Assembly (NCBI GenBank): GCA_964626275.1
Contig: CAZVCZ010000008.1
Location: forward strand, 1-31,918
From: M55B157 sp964626275
GTDB lineage: Bacteria > Actinomycetota > Actinomycetes > S36-B12
DNA: 31,918 nt
Reading direction: 5' to 3'
The notes under the pieces: model-generated
Told to the model about the DNA's origin: nothing
Seen by the model: only the letters and a program-made list of their open reading frames with translations
Databases searched by the model: none
Made by a program: the position numbers and the translations under genes
Shown here: positions 1 to 8,104 of the stretch, piece by piece
Numbering within the stretch: the first letter of the stretch is position 1
How the letters are laid out: every line of letters begins with the position of its first letter

Positions 1-147
1 GACTGCCCAGGGAGCCCAACGCGGAAGGCGTCGACCGGTGAGTTTCAGCGGATCGGGATTGCTCGAAGTAGGCGGACCTCCGGCGGACGGGGTCAGCGGA
101 GGGTTGGCCTCGGTCGAGGTGGGCGGAGTCATGGTGGTCTCACTCAT
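1..147 (-). CDS. pstA: Phosphate ABC transporter permease PstA, N-terminal fragment
   Basis: This is the first 49 codons of a gene that runs off the left edge on the minus strand. The visible part starts MSETTMTPPT and is a Pro/Thr/Ser-rich, hydrophilic leader ending just before the expected first membrane helix (RRLPRWAPWAV). The ATG at 147-145 shares one base with the pstC stop (TGATG), so the two are translationally coupled. The assignment rests on position: pstA normally follows pstC in the pstSCAB operon and encodes the second permease subunit of the high-affinity phosphate importer. No PstA-specific membrane sequence is visible. The start could also be the internal ATG five codons downstream. 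Confidence 0.8.
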   Translation of the reverse strand, partial: MSETTMTPPTSTEANPPLTPSAGGPPTSSNPDPLKLTGRRLPRWAPWAV

Positions 148-1130
148 CAGTTGGCCCCCGAGAAGTCCTTGCGCCGGGCGATAACCCAGCGCGCCGCCAT
201 GTTGACCGCGAGGGTGATGAAGAACAGCACGAGACCGGAGGCGATGAGGGCGCTGCGGCCGATCTCACCGGCCTCACCCCACTTCAGGGCGATGTTCGCG
301 GCGAAGGAGTTGCCACCGGGCTCGGTGATCGCCCAGTTGATCTCGAAGACCGCCGAGAGCAGTAGGGCGACGGCGATGGTCTCGCCGAGGGCGCGGCCCA
401 AGCCGAGCATCGCGGCGGAGATCATCCCGGGGCGGGAGAAGGGAAAGACTGCCATCCGGATCATCTCCCAGCGCGTAGCGCCGAGCGCGAGGGCGGCCTC
501 GACGTGCATGCGGGGGACCTGGATGAAGACTTCTCGAGAGATGGCCGAGACGGTCGGCAGGATCATGATGGCGAGCACGAGTCCGGCCATGAGCAGGGAC
601 TTGGTCCAGATTTCGGGCTCGTTGGCGAAGATCGGGATCCACCCGAGGTACTGGCTCAGCCATTCTGCGGCCGGCACCACGTAGGGCATGAAGTAGTACA
701 GGCCCCACAGGCCGAAGATGATCGAGGGCACCGCAGCGAGCAGGTCGACGATGAAGCCGAGGGTCGAGGCGACCTTCTTGGGGGCGTAGTAGGCGATGAA
801 GAGCGCGATGCCGTAACCGACGGGAACGGCGAGCAGCATCGCAATGATCGAGGTCCAGATCGTGCCGAAGAACAGGACCGCGAAGCCGAAGACCGGCGGA
901 TCTGCATCAGGCAGCCAGGACTGCTCGGTGATCGGGTTGACCGAGTCGGCGGTCAGCGAGGGAATCGCCTGCCAGATCAAGAAGGCGGCGATTCCGGCCA
1001 TGATGACCAGAACGAAGATGCCTGAGCCGGTGGACAGGCCGAGGAAGGTCCGGTCTCCGGGCCGCACCGAGGCGCCGGCGATGCCCTCGCTGGGTTTCTC
1101 TTCGGTGGGGGGCTGAGTGGTGGTCGCCAT
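147..1130 (-). CDS. pstC: Phosphate ABC transporter permease PstC
   Basis: This 327-residue inner-membrane permease subunit of the PstSCAB importer moves phosphate delivered by PstS across the membrane using ATP hydrolysed by PstB. After a hydrophilic N-terminus it has a first helix near residues 35-55 and about five further hydrophobic segments. The cytoplasmic EAA-type loop, which contacts the ATPase, is visible around EAALALGATRWEMIRM near residue 212. Length is usual for the family. The ATG at 1130-1128 is preceded by a GAGGG ribosome-binding site. It follows pstS after a 128-base gap holding a long hairpin, and overlaps pstA by one base. pstB is presumably just beyond the left edge. Confidence 0.95.
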   Translation of the reverse strand: MATTTQPPTEEKPSEGIAGASVRPGDRTFLGLSTGSGIFVLVIMAGIAAFLIWQAIPSLTADSVNPITEQSWLPDADPPVFGFAVLFFGTIWTSIIAMLLAVPVGYGIALFIAYYAPKKVASTLGFIVDLLAAVPSIIFGLWGLYYFMPYVVPAAEWLSQYLGWIPIFANEPEIWTKSLLMAGLVLAIMILPTVSAISREVFIQVPRMHVEAALALGATRWEMIRMAVFPFSRPGMISAAMLGLGRALGETIAVALLLSAVFEINWAITEPGGNSFAANIALKWGEAGEIGRSALIASGLVLFFITLAVNMAARWVIARRKDFSGAN

Positions 1131-1167
1131 GAGTCCCTCGTGGGTCGTGGGGTATCGGGTGAGAATG

Positions 1168-1236
1168 ATCGAACCGGGTGGGCCGTCAGCCCAGACTAGT
1201 GTCTGCGGGCTGTCGGCCCACCCGGTTATCGATCAT
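1168..1236 (-). terminator. Long hairpin between pstS and pstC (attenuator or RNA stabiliser)
   Basis: An inverted repeat occupies the pstS-pstC gap. The arms at 1172-1185 (AACCGGGTGGGCCG) and 1214-1227 are perfect 14-bp complements. The stem continues inward after one mismatch with CAGCCC/GGGCTG and outward with GATCG/CGATC. The loop is short, centred near 1198. No U-tract follows on the minus strand, so it is not a classical intrinsic terminator. U-less hairpins can terminate in actinobacteria, and a hairpin at the 3' end of the binding-protein gene can also protect its mRNA. Either way it would make PstS more abundant than PstC and PstA. Confidence 0.7.
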
Positions 1237-1258
1237 GCCGGTGATGCAGGGATCGAGC

Positions 1259-2365
1259 TCAGGAGGCCATCGCGTCGATCGCGGCCCGGACCTTGTTGAG
1301 CAGGTCACCGCTGATCGGCACATAGCCTTCACCGGTGAGCAGGCCCTGGCCCGCATCGGAGGCAGCGTAGGTGAGGAAGCTCTTCACCAGCGCCGGGTTC
1401 TGATCAGCGGCGAGGCCCGCCTGGCAGACCGCCTCGTAGGTCACGAGCACGATCGGATAGGCATCGGCAGCAGCGACGTTGTAGTCGAGCTTGAGTGCCA
1501 GATCATCGCCCGTCCCGACCTGCTGGGCGAGGGTGAGGGCGTTGGAGGCGTTGGCGCTCGTGGGCTCCACTGGGCCGGCACCGTTGTCGACGAGGGCTCC
1601 ACGGGAATTCTCAGCCTCGAGGATGTAGCTGAGCTCGACGTAGCCGATCGAGTTCGGGGTCTGCTCGACCGATGCGGCGACCTGGTCAGAACCCTTGGCT
1701 CCCTGGCCGCCGGGGGCGGTCCAGTCCTTGCCGGTGCCATAGGTCCACACGTCAGGTGCCGTCGCGGCGAGGAACTTGGTGAAGTTATCGGTGGTGCCGG
1801 AGGAGTCCGAGCGGTGGAATTGCGCGATGGAAGCATCGGGCAGCGCCGCGCCGGGGTTGATGGCGGCGATGGCCGGGTCGTTCCACTTCGTGATCTCGCT
1901 GGCGAAGATTCCGGCGATGACATCCGGAGTGAGGATGAGTGTGTCGAGTCCCTCGACGTTGTAGTTGATGGCAATGGCACCACCGACGAGCGGGATGTTG
2001 ATGGCCGGTCCGCCGGAGCAGCGGTCATTGGCGGCCGCGAGGTCTTCCTCGGTCACGGCAGAGTCGGTGCCGGCGAAGGATGTCTGGGCGGCGATGAACT
2101 GCTCGACACCGGCGCCGGAACCGACGGGCTGGTAATCGATGGTCGCGCCTGGGCATGCGGTCTGGTACTGGTTGATCCAGACGGTGACGGCGTTGGCCTG
2201 GGCGCTGGAGCCGGCGGCCTTGATGTCGCCATCGACGCAGTCGCCGGACGGAGCTGCGGTCGGGCTGGCGGTGTCTCCGCCGTCCGAGGAGCCGCCGCAA
2301 GCGGCAAGAACGAGTGCGCCGGTGAGCGCGGTGGCCGCGAGCGCGGCAGTGCGGGTGAGTTTCAC
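1259..2365 (-). CDS. pstS: Phosphate-binding lipoprotein PstS
   Basis: This is the periplasmic-type phosphate-binding protein of the Pst importer, 368 residues and lipid-anchored. The signal peptide runs from VKLTRTAAL through a hydrophobic stretch to the lipobox LAAC, with Cys23 as the lipidated residue. A Gly/Ser/Asp linker (GGSSDGGD) follows, then the PstS fold with phosphate-contact segments such as GSSAQ, GAGVEQF, GTDSA and RSDSSGTTDNF. An open frame continues 120 codons upstream, but the start is taken as GTG 2365. It alone gives a proper signal peptide and has a perfect AGGAGG at 2377-2372, six bases away. Transcription most likely starts at the PHO-box promoter immediately upstream, so the gene should be induced by phosphate starvation. 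Confidence 0.96.
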   Translation of the reverse strand: MKLTRTAALAATALTGALVLAACGGSSDGGDTASPTAAPSGDCVDGDIKAAGSSAQANAVTVWINQYQTACPGATIDYQPVGSGAGVEQFIAAQTSFAGTDSAVTEEDLAAANDRCSGGPAINIPLVGGAIAINYNVEGLDTLILTPDVIAGIFASEITKWNDPAIAAINPGAALPDASIAQFHRSDSSGTTDNFTKFLAATAPDVWTYGTGKDWTAPGGQGAKGSDQVAASVEQTPNSIGYVELSYILEAENSRGALVDNGAGPVEPTSANASNALTLAQQVGTGDDLALKLDYNVAAADAYPIVLVTYEAVCQAGLAADQNPALVKSFLTYAASDAGQGLLTGEGYVPISGDLLNKVRAAIDAMAS

Positions 2366-2402
2366 CCTGGACCTCCTAGTAAGTCGGTGTCTGACGTCGT
2401 CG

Positions 2403-2457
2403 ACGCTAGGGAGGGCCGGTGAAGCCGCGGCAGGCCAAAAGTGAACTCCGGGTGAAC
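2403..2457 (-). promoter_or_regulatory. pstS promoter with PHO box (direct repeats in 11-nt phase)
   Basis: Read on the minus strand, four consecutive 11-nt units lead to a -10 element. Unit 1 is GTTCACCCGGA (2457-2447), unit 2 GTTCACTTTTG (2446-2436), unit 3 is degenerate (2435-2425), and unit 4 is CTTCACCGGCC (2424-2414). A TAGCGT -10 hexamer follows at 2408-2403. GTTCACC-type 11-nt direct repeats are the known binding site of PhoP, the Streptomyces counterpart of RegX3, and normally overlap the -35 region as here. The leader from the inferred start site to the GTG is about 30 bases. Confidence 0.82.
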
Positions 2458-2480
2458 GCCGGCCCAACACTTGGGGTTCG

Positions 2481-3395
2481 TCAGGGCGAGTGCCGCTCGA
2501 CGGCGATGATCCGCGGCAGGTCCTCGCCGTCGAAATGCCGATGCACGACGAGGAATCCGCCGGGTGGCAGCTTCTCGTCCAGGTCGCCGTTGCCGTTCCA
2601 GCGCAGTCCAGCGATGGCCTCCACCAGGGTCGGCAGGACGGGGCGATGGGAGCACAGCAGGAGCGGTGCGGGATCGGCGAGCAGAGCCTGCATTCGCTTT
2701 GCCGCCCGCTTGGGGTGATCGGCATGACCGGTCTCGCTCACGGTCGGCTCGGCCTGGATAGGGGCCCCGATGCTCTTGGCGTATCGGCGGACGGTCTCCG
2801 AACACCGCACCGCGTCGGAGGAGTGGACCTGCTCGATGCCGTAGGCAGAGATAAGCGGGACGATCGCCTTCGCCTGTGAGCGGCCCTTGCCCGAGAGTGG
2901 GCGCTGGGAGTCATCGGTGCCCTTGAAGTCCGAGCGCTTCAGTGCCTGGGTGTGCCGGAGCAAGATCAGTGGACTCGTGGTGGGGAGTTCGGCGGCGAGG
3001 CGGACCAGATCGGCATCGCGGGGGTAGGTGAGCAGGCTCACCGCATCATCGACGCCGACCCAACGCACCTGGTCGACCTCGTCATCGGGGGCGAATCCCT
3101 CATCGCTGGCGACCTCCGCGCGCCAGTAGTCGACGGTCTTGTCCCGACCCATCGCCCGGTAATACTGACGTGGCAGGGGCACCCCGAGGCGCGGGACGAG
3201 ACCTGTCTCCTCATCGCACTCGCGGACCGCCGCGGTGAGGTGGTGCTCGCCCGGATCGACCTTGCCCTTCGGCAACGACCAGTCCGCACGGTGCGGTCGA
3301 TGGATGAGCAGGGTCTCAGTGCCGCGCGTTCCCTCCCGGAACAGCACGACCCCTGCCGCCCGGACAGGGCCATCGGAGTCTTCGTGAGCGGCCAT
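2481..3395 (-). CDS. mutT1: MutT1-type Nudix hydrolase fused to a histidine phosphatase domain
   Basis: This 304-residue two-domain protein resembles mycobacterial MutT1. The N-terminal Nudix domain has a complete Nudix box at about residues 44-66 (GKVDPGE, then RECDEETGL). The C-terminal histidine-phosphatase-like domain starts with RHT at 147-149 and has a second conserved segment CSHRPVLPTL. MutT1 enzymes hydrolyse oxidised purine nucleotides and diadenosine polyphosphates; the exact substrate here is inferred. The start is ATG 3395, giving MAAHEDSDGPVRAAGVVLF. The open frame extends upstream, but that part overlaps the CYTH-CHAD gene and looks like shadow sequence. It lies 7 bases after the CYTH-CHAD stop, so the two share an operon. 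A polyphosphate/nucleotide clean-up role fits the context. Confidence 0.88.
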   Translation of the reverse strand: MAAHEDSDGPVRAAGVVLFREGTRGTETLLIHRPHRADWSLPKGKVDPGEHHLTAAVRECDEETGLVPRLGVPLPRQYYRAMGRDKTVDYWRAEVASDEGFAPDDEVDQVRWVGVDDAVSLLTYPRDADLVRLAAELPTTSPLILLRHTQALKRSDFKGTDDSQRPLSGKGRSQAKAIVPLISAYGIEQVHSSDAVRCSETVRRYAKSIGAPIQAEPTVSETGHADHPKRAAKRMQALLADPAPLLLCSHRPVLPTLVEAIAGLRWNGNGDLDEKLPPGGFLVVHRHFDGEDLPRIIAVERHSP

Positions 3396-3402
3396 GGTGG
3401 TG

Positions 3403-4932
3403 TCAGAGCATGCCCGAACGACGCGCGGCCTTGGTTGCCCGGGGCCAGTCTCGATCCAGGAAGACTGCCCGGTCCGCGAACTCGGCCTCGACCTCGACGC
3501 CGTGCAGGAGGCCGAGGGCATATCCGGTGGGGCCATCTGCGCTCGCGGCGAATTCGCGCAGGGCGACCTGGGCGACGTAGGCATCCTGGTGGTTGCCGAG
3601 GGTCTCGGTGACCTCCTTGAGTTCCTCAACCCAGGCCCCGACGCGCTTGCCGAACACCGGCGCGACGGCCTCGACCGCGTAGCGGGCCTTCTTCGCCGTG
3701 ATCCGGGTCTCATGCCAGGGTGTGGCCTCGGACTCGGGGCGCAAATCCGCGACCTCCTTCTTCAGGCGCTTCCACGCGGCCGCCACGAGCGGGGGAAGTG
3801 CGTCTTCGCATGAGGCGCGGGCCGCGTCGGTCAGGTGAGGATCGTTCACGGCCGCGACCAGGGCGACCAGGAGGGCGCGGTAACGCGACGTCGACATGGC
3901 GGCGCGCGCGGCGATCTCAGCGTCACGTCGCCGCTGGGCGAGGGCGGGATCGATCAGGGACCGAACCGCTGATGCTTCACCGGCATCGAGCAAGCCGGCG
4001 TGGGCATCGAGGCGAGCCTGCAACACCTCGGCATCGCGTGCTTCACCGAGTGATGTCGCAGCCCAGGCAAGCTCGACCCGCAGATTGTCCGCCCAGTCCG
4101 CGTCGAGTAGCGGTCGAAACACCCGCAGCCCACTGCGCAGCCGGCGCGCAGCAACCCGCACCTGATGAACGGAATCGGGCAGATCGCGCCGCAGCCGCAC
4201 ATCCTGCAGGAGGAAGGCACGAACGTGGGTGGCCAGGAACGCCCGGACCGCCTCGCCCGCAGGGTCTTTCGGATTCGGCCAGCGCATCTCGGGCACGTCA
4301 GGTGGCGCACTGGTGCGGGGCCCGAGGGCTGCGGCGGCTTTGCTCATCGTGCCGGGCACCGCTCCATGATCGACGAGGGCCTGGACCACATCGTCGAGGA
4401 CAGATTCGTCGATCTCCCCGTCCGGACCGGGAATGCCCTCGACCTCGATCTCGCGGAAGATCGCCGCAGTGCGTTCGCCGTCGAGGACCGCCACCGTGTC
4501 GTCGACGAGTTCGGCGGTGGGTCGTCCCTGGGCATCGAGCAGATTGATCGGCGTGCGTTCGGTGCGCAGTGTCACGACCGGGGCCAGTGGCGCCTCACGC
4601 ACGAGCGCCGTGACGACGTCGAGTAACTCGGTGGGCACGTCGACGCCATCGGTGGGGGGCAGACGGAGTTCATCACGGGTGCCGGAATCGGCACCATCGA
4701 CGGGCAGCTTGATGTGCCAGCCCGCATCCGAGCCACCTTCACGGCGTCGCAGGGTGACCCCCCAGCGGAACAGTCGAAGGTCGGCGGTGTCGTAGTAGAC
4801 GTTGCGCATCGTGAAGGGCTGGCCGATGTCGACGCTGGCTGCTCCCCAGGTGATGCCCGAGAGCGGTGGTAGCCGAAACAGCGCGTGGACGCGCAACTTG
4901 CGCTCGACCTCGCGATGAGTGGTGGGGGGCAC
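3403..4932 (-). CDS. CYTH and CHAD domain protein (polyphosphate-associated)
   Basis: This is a 509-residue protein. The N-terminal CYTH (triphosphate tunnel) domain carries the ExExK signature at residues 8-12 (EVERK). From about residue 225 a helical CHAD domain follows, with its typical basic segments HQVRVAARRLRSGLRVF and RITAKKARYAVEAV. CYTH enzymes hydrolyse inorganic triphosphate or related compounds, and CHAD domains bind polyphosphate through conserved His/Arg/Lys residues. Adjacency to ppk, 15 bases upstream, supports a polyphosphate role such as chain-end trimming or granule association. The ATG at 4932 places the ExExK motif at the very N-terminus, as usual. Substrate specificity cannot be told from sequence. 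Confidence 0.92.
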   Translation of the reverse strand: MPPTTHREVERKLRVHALFRLPPLSGITWGAASVDIGQPFTMRNVYYDTADLRLFRWGVTLRRREGGSDAGWHIKLPVDGADSGTRDELRLPPTDGVDVPTELLDVVTALVREAPLAPVVTLRTERTPINLLDAQGRPTAELVDDTVAVLDGERTAAIFREIEVEGIPGPDGEIDESVLDDVVQALVDHGAVPGTMSKAAAALGPRTSAPPDVPEMRWPNPKDPAGEAVRAFLATHVRAFLLQDVRLRRDLPDSVHQVRVAARRLRSGLRVFRPLLDADWADNLRVELAWAATSLGEARDAEVLQARLDAHAGLLDAGEASAVRSLIDPALAQRRRDAEIAARAAMSTSRYRALLVALVAAVNDPHLTDAARASCEDALPPLVAAAWKRLKKEVADLRPESEATPWHETRITAKKARYAVEAVAPVFGKRVGAWVEELKEVTETLGNHQDAYVAQVALREFAASADGPTGYALGLLHGVEVEAEFADRAVFLDRDWPRATKAARRSGML

Positions 4933-4947
4933 GTGGAGGTTGGCCGA

Positions 4948-7104
4948 TCAGGCGAGTCGACCGCGGGTGCGGCGAACTTCGATGAGGGTCTCCTGGATGT
5001 CGCGCAGCGGCTCGCCTTCCGCATCGTGTGTTCGGCGCAGCCAGGTTCCGTCGGACTGCAACACCCACTTGGCGGTGTCAGGCTCGAAGCCGAGGGTGAT
5101 GAGGGCATCGATCTCGGCGATGTGATCGGGGGCCTTGAGGCTGACGAGTGACTCGACGCGGCGATCGAGATTGCGGTGCATGATGTCGGCGGAGCCGATC
5201 CAGATCTCCGGATCTCCTCCATTGGCGAATTCGAAGGCCCGGGAATGCTCGAGGAAGCGGCCGAGGATGGAGATCACCTCGATGTTCTCGCTGAGGCCTT
5301 CCACGCCCGGCTTGATCGCGCAGATACCGCGGACCCACACGCGCACCGGCACACCTGCCTGGGACGCCCGGTAGAGCGCATCGATGATCTGCTCGTCGAC
5401 GATGGAGTTGCACTTGAACCGGATGCGGGCCGGTCGTCCCGCTCGATGGTGCTCGATCTCCCGATCGATGCGTTCGATGAGACCACTCCGGATCGAATGG
5501 GGGGCGACCATCAGGCGGTGGTACTCCGTGTTCATCGAGTAGCCCGACAGCACGTTGAACAGGTCGAGGACGTCGTCGCCGACCTGGGGGTCGCAGGTGA
5601 ACAGCCCGAAGTCCTCGTACAGGCGCGCCGTCTTGGGGTGGTAATTGCCCGTCCCGATGTGGCAGTAGCGGCGCAGTTGGTCGCCGTCATCGCGGACCAC
5701 GAGAGACAACTTGCTGTGGGTCTTCAGCCCCACGAGGCCGTAGACGACGTGCACACCGGATTCCTCGAGTTTGCGCGCCCACTCGATGTTGTTCTGCTCA
5801 TCGAAGCGAGCCTTGATCTCGACGAGGGCGAGAACCTGTTTGCCGGCGCGGGCGGCGCCGATGAGGGCGTCGACGATCGGGGAGTCGCCGCTGGTGCGGT
5901 AGAGCGTCTGCTTGATCGCCAGTACGTGCGGATCCTTCGCCGCCTGCTCGAGGAAGAGCTGCACGCTGGTGGAGAAGGAGTCATACGGGTGATGGACGAG
6001 CACATCACGCTCGCGCATGACACCGAGGACGTCGGGGGCGGAGGCGGTTTCGACCTCGGACAGTTCACGACTGGTCTTCGGGACGAACTTCGGTTGACGC
6101 AGGTCATCTCGATCGACGCCGTAGATCGTCCACAGCCCGGTGAGGTCGAGCGGTCCGGGAAGCCGGAAGACCTCCTGCTGGGTCACGCCGAGTTCCTCGA
6201 TGAGCAATTCCAGGACATGGGGGTCGATGGACTCTTCGACCTCGAGGCGCACGGCAGGTCCGAAGCGACGCCGCAGCAGTTCGCGCTCGAGAGCCTTCAG
6301 CAGGTTCTCGGCGTCGTCCTCCTCGACCTCGACGTCCTCGTTGCGGGTCACTCGGAACATGTGGTGCTGGATGACTTCCATTCCGGGGAACAACTCATGC
6401 AGGTGCGCGGCGATGACGTCCTCGAGCGGAACGAACCGGTCGTCGGAGACGGGCACGAAGCGAGGCAGAAGCGGCGGAACCTTGACGCGCGCGAACAACT
6501 CGGCGGCCGTGGTCGGGTTTCGCACGACGACGGCGAGATTGAGAGACAGCCCGCTGATGTAGGGGAAGGGGTGCGAAGGGTCGACAGCCAGTGGGGTGAG
6601 CACGGGGAACACGCGGTCGTCGAAGAAGGAATCCATCGAGGCCTTCTCCGCTGCGGTCAGATCGTCCCAGTTCACGATGTGGACCCCGGCCTCGGCGAGT
6701 GCGGGCCGAACCTCGTCGCGGAAGATCTCGGCATGGCGCACCTGCAGTTCGTGGGCGCGCGCCCAGATTGCCTCGAGGACTTCGCGCGGGGTGAGTCCGC
6801 TTGCTGCGCGAACCGCGATGCCGGTGGCGATGCGGCGCTTCAGTCCAGCGACGCGGACCATGAAGAACTCGTCGAGGTTGCTGGCGAAGATCGCGAGGAA
6901 CTTCGCCCGATCGAGGATCGGCAGGTGTGGATCCTCGGTGAGTTCGAGGACGCGCTGGTTGAATGCCAGCCAGGACAGTTCCCGGTCGAGGAATCGATCG
7001 GCGGGCAGGGGGCCCTGGGCGGCCTCGGTGGCGACTGCTGCAGTGGTGTCGGCGACCACCTGCCCCTCGGGCAGGTCTGCCTGAGGGCCATCGAGCATGG
7101 TCAT
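4948..7104 (-). CDS. ppk: Polyphosphate kinase 1
   Basis: This 718-residue enzyme reversibly transfers the gamma-phosphate of ATP to inorganic polyphosphate. The N-terminal domain begins near residue 37 (RFLDRELSWLAFNQRVLEL). The two catalytic histidine regions are present: H463 in GLKTHSKL, which aligns with the autophosphorylated His of E. coli PPK, and H482 in CHIGTGNYHP, 19 residues later as in E. coli. HHPYDSF lies at 371-377. The C-terminal end (LIEVRRTRGRLA) is complete. The first 36 residues are a family-variable leader. An alternative start is the second ATG two codons later. It heads the ppk/CYTH-CHAD/mutT1 cluster. Two GTTCACC copies upstream are 14, not 11, bases apart, so direct PHO control is not supported. 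Confidence 0.96.
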   Translation of the reverse strand: MTMLDGPQADLPEGQVVADTTAAVATEAAQGPLPADRFLDRELSWLAFNQRVLELTEDPHLPILDRAKFLAIFASNLDEFFMVRVAGLKRRIATGIAVRAASGLTPREVLEAIWARAHELQVRHAEIFRDEVRPALAEAGVHIVNWDDLTAAEKASMDSFFDDRVFPVLTPLAVDPSHPFPYISGLSLNLAVVVRNPTTAAELFARVKVPPLLPRFVPVSDDRFVPLEDVIAAHLHELFPGMEVIQHHMFRVTRNEDVEVEEDDAENLLKALERELLRRRFGPAVRLEVEESIDPHVLELLIEELGVTQQEVFRLPGPLDLTGLWTIYGVDRDDLRQPKFVPKTSRELSEVETASAPDVLGVMRERDVLVHHPYDSFSTSVQLFLEQAAKDPHVLAIKQTLYRTSGDSPIVDALIGAARAGKQVLALVEIKARFDEQNNIEWARKLEESGVHVVYGLVGLKTHSKLSLVVRDDGDQLRRYCHIGTGNYHPKTARLYEDFGLFTCDPQVGDDVLDLFNVLSGYSMNTEYHRLMVAPHSIRSGLIERIDREIEHHRAGRPARIRFKCNSIVDEQIIDALYRASQAGVPVRVWVRGICAIKPGVEGLSENIEVISILGRFLEHSRAFEFANGGDPEIWIGSADIMHRNLDRRVESLVSLKAPDHIAEIDALITLGFEPDTAKWVLQSDGTWLRRTHDAEGEPLRDIQETLIEVRRTRGRLA

Positions 7105-7181
7105 GCCTCTAGGTTCTCACAGGCCGGGGTGCCCTGGGTGGGCCTTTGGTCCACGGTCGGCTGATGTTCACCTTCGGCCGT

Positions 7182-8099
7182 TCACCGTCGGTAGAGGGTG
7201 TCCGCATCCCAGCGGGTGAAGCCCAGCGACTCATAGAGACCGATCGCGGCGGTGTTGGCCTCATCGACGAACAGCATGGCCTGGGCCAATCCGGCCTGGC
7301 GAAGGTGGGCTAAGCCAGCGAGCACGAGGGCTCGGCCCAGTCCGGTACCGCGCCACGCGGGGGCGACACCGATGACGTAGACCTCCCCGATCGGCTCGTG
7401 TCCGTGCGAGTCCCGGCCGTGGACCTTCGTCCAGTGGAATCCGGCGATCTCGCCCGTTGTGGGCCCCATCGTGGATTCGGCGATGAGGAATCCATCGGCG
7501 TCGAACCAGTCCTCATCCATCCGCTGTCGCAGATCATCGAGGGTCCACCCACCCTGGTCCGGGAGATCGGCGAAGGCCGCGGCGTTCACCTCGATCCACG
7601 CCTCGTCATCGACGCCGGGGCGGAAACTGCGCACGGAGATGCCCTCCGGCCAGACGGGAGCGGGGAGATTGGCCAACAGGGAGCGTCGCATCTGCCACAG
7701 CACTCGGGCCTGGGTGAATCCGAGTGAATGGGCCAGATGGCCGGCATCAGCCCGACCGCCGTGGGCCCACAGCCGCAGCCGTCCGTCCGGGGAGAGCTCG
7801 ATGAGCCGCTGGACGAGGTCCTGGCCGATTCCGTGCCGTCGATGGGCAGGATCAACGACGAGTTCGGCGGAGGAGCCCTCGACTGTGTCAGTGGTGTCGA
7901 GATGGGCGTAGCCGATCAGTCGGTCGCCGTTGATCGAGCGCAGGTGCAGGTCGTGCTCATCGCCGCCATGTCGAAGGTGCAAGAGCACGTGTTCGGACAG
8001 CGGCATGACACCGTCGTGACGCGCGGCGGTGTCGACGAGCGAGAGCACCTCGGCTGCCTCGTCGTTGGTCAGTCGGGGATCAACCCGGAGTTCGGTCAC
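7182..8099 (-). CDS. mshD: Mycothiol synthase (acetyltransferase) MshD
   Basis: This 305-residue protein has two tandem GNAT folds. MshD acetylates Cys-GlcN-Ins with acetyl-CoA, the last step of mycothiol synthesis in the cytoplasm. The active C-terminal half has the acetyl-CoA loop APAWRGTGLGRALV and the terminal FVDEANTAAIGLYESLGF. The mid-segment with NAAAFADLPDQGGWTLDDL is typical of MshD rather than of generic GNATs. The start is GTG 8099, five bases after the glnR-like stop, so the two genes are cotranscribed. mshD also lies next to glnR in Mycobacterium, as I recall it. mshA, the first gene of the pathway, is at 18561-19847 in this window. Confidence 0.93.
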   Translation of the reverse strand: MTELRVDPRLTNDEAAEVLSLVDTAARHDGVMPLSEHVLLHLRHGGDEHDLHLRSINGDRLIGYAHLDTTDTVEGSSAELVVDPAHRRHGIGQDLVQRLIELSPDGRLRLWAHGGRADAGHLAHSLGFTQARVLWQMRRSLLANLPAPVWPEGISVRSFRPGVDDEAWIEVNAAAFADLPDQGGWTLDDLRQRMDEDWFDADGFLIAESTMGPTTGEIAGFHWTKVHGRDSHGHEPIGEVYVIGVAPAWRGTGLGRALVLAGLAHLRQAGLAQAMLFVDEANTAAIGLYESLGFTRWDADTLYRR

Positions 8100-8104
8100 G
8101 GCGA

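Noticed and set aside
2366..2725. Upstream extension of pstS by 120 codons
   Set aside because: It runs through the PHO box and the mutT1-type gene. The signal peptide and AGGAGG place the start at 2365.
5176..7164. 662-codon open frame on the plus strand opposite ppk
   Set aside because: It is exactly antisense to a clear ppk gene. Its Asp/Glu/Val/Gly-rich composition is what high-GC antisense frames give, and no domain is recognisable.
7162..7187. Two GTTCACC copies upstream of ppk as a PHO box
   Set aside because: The copies are 14, not 11, bases apart, on the strand opposite to ppk and partly within the mshD end. The 11-nt phase seen at pstS and phoU is missing.
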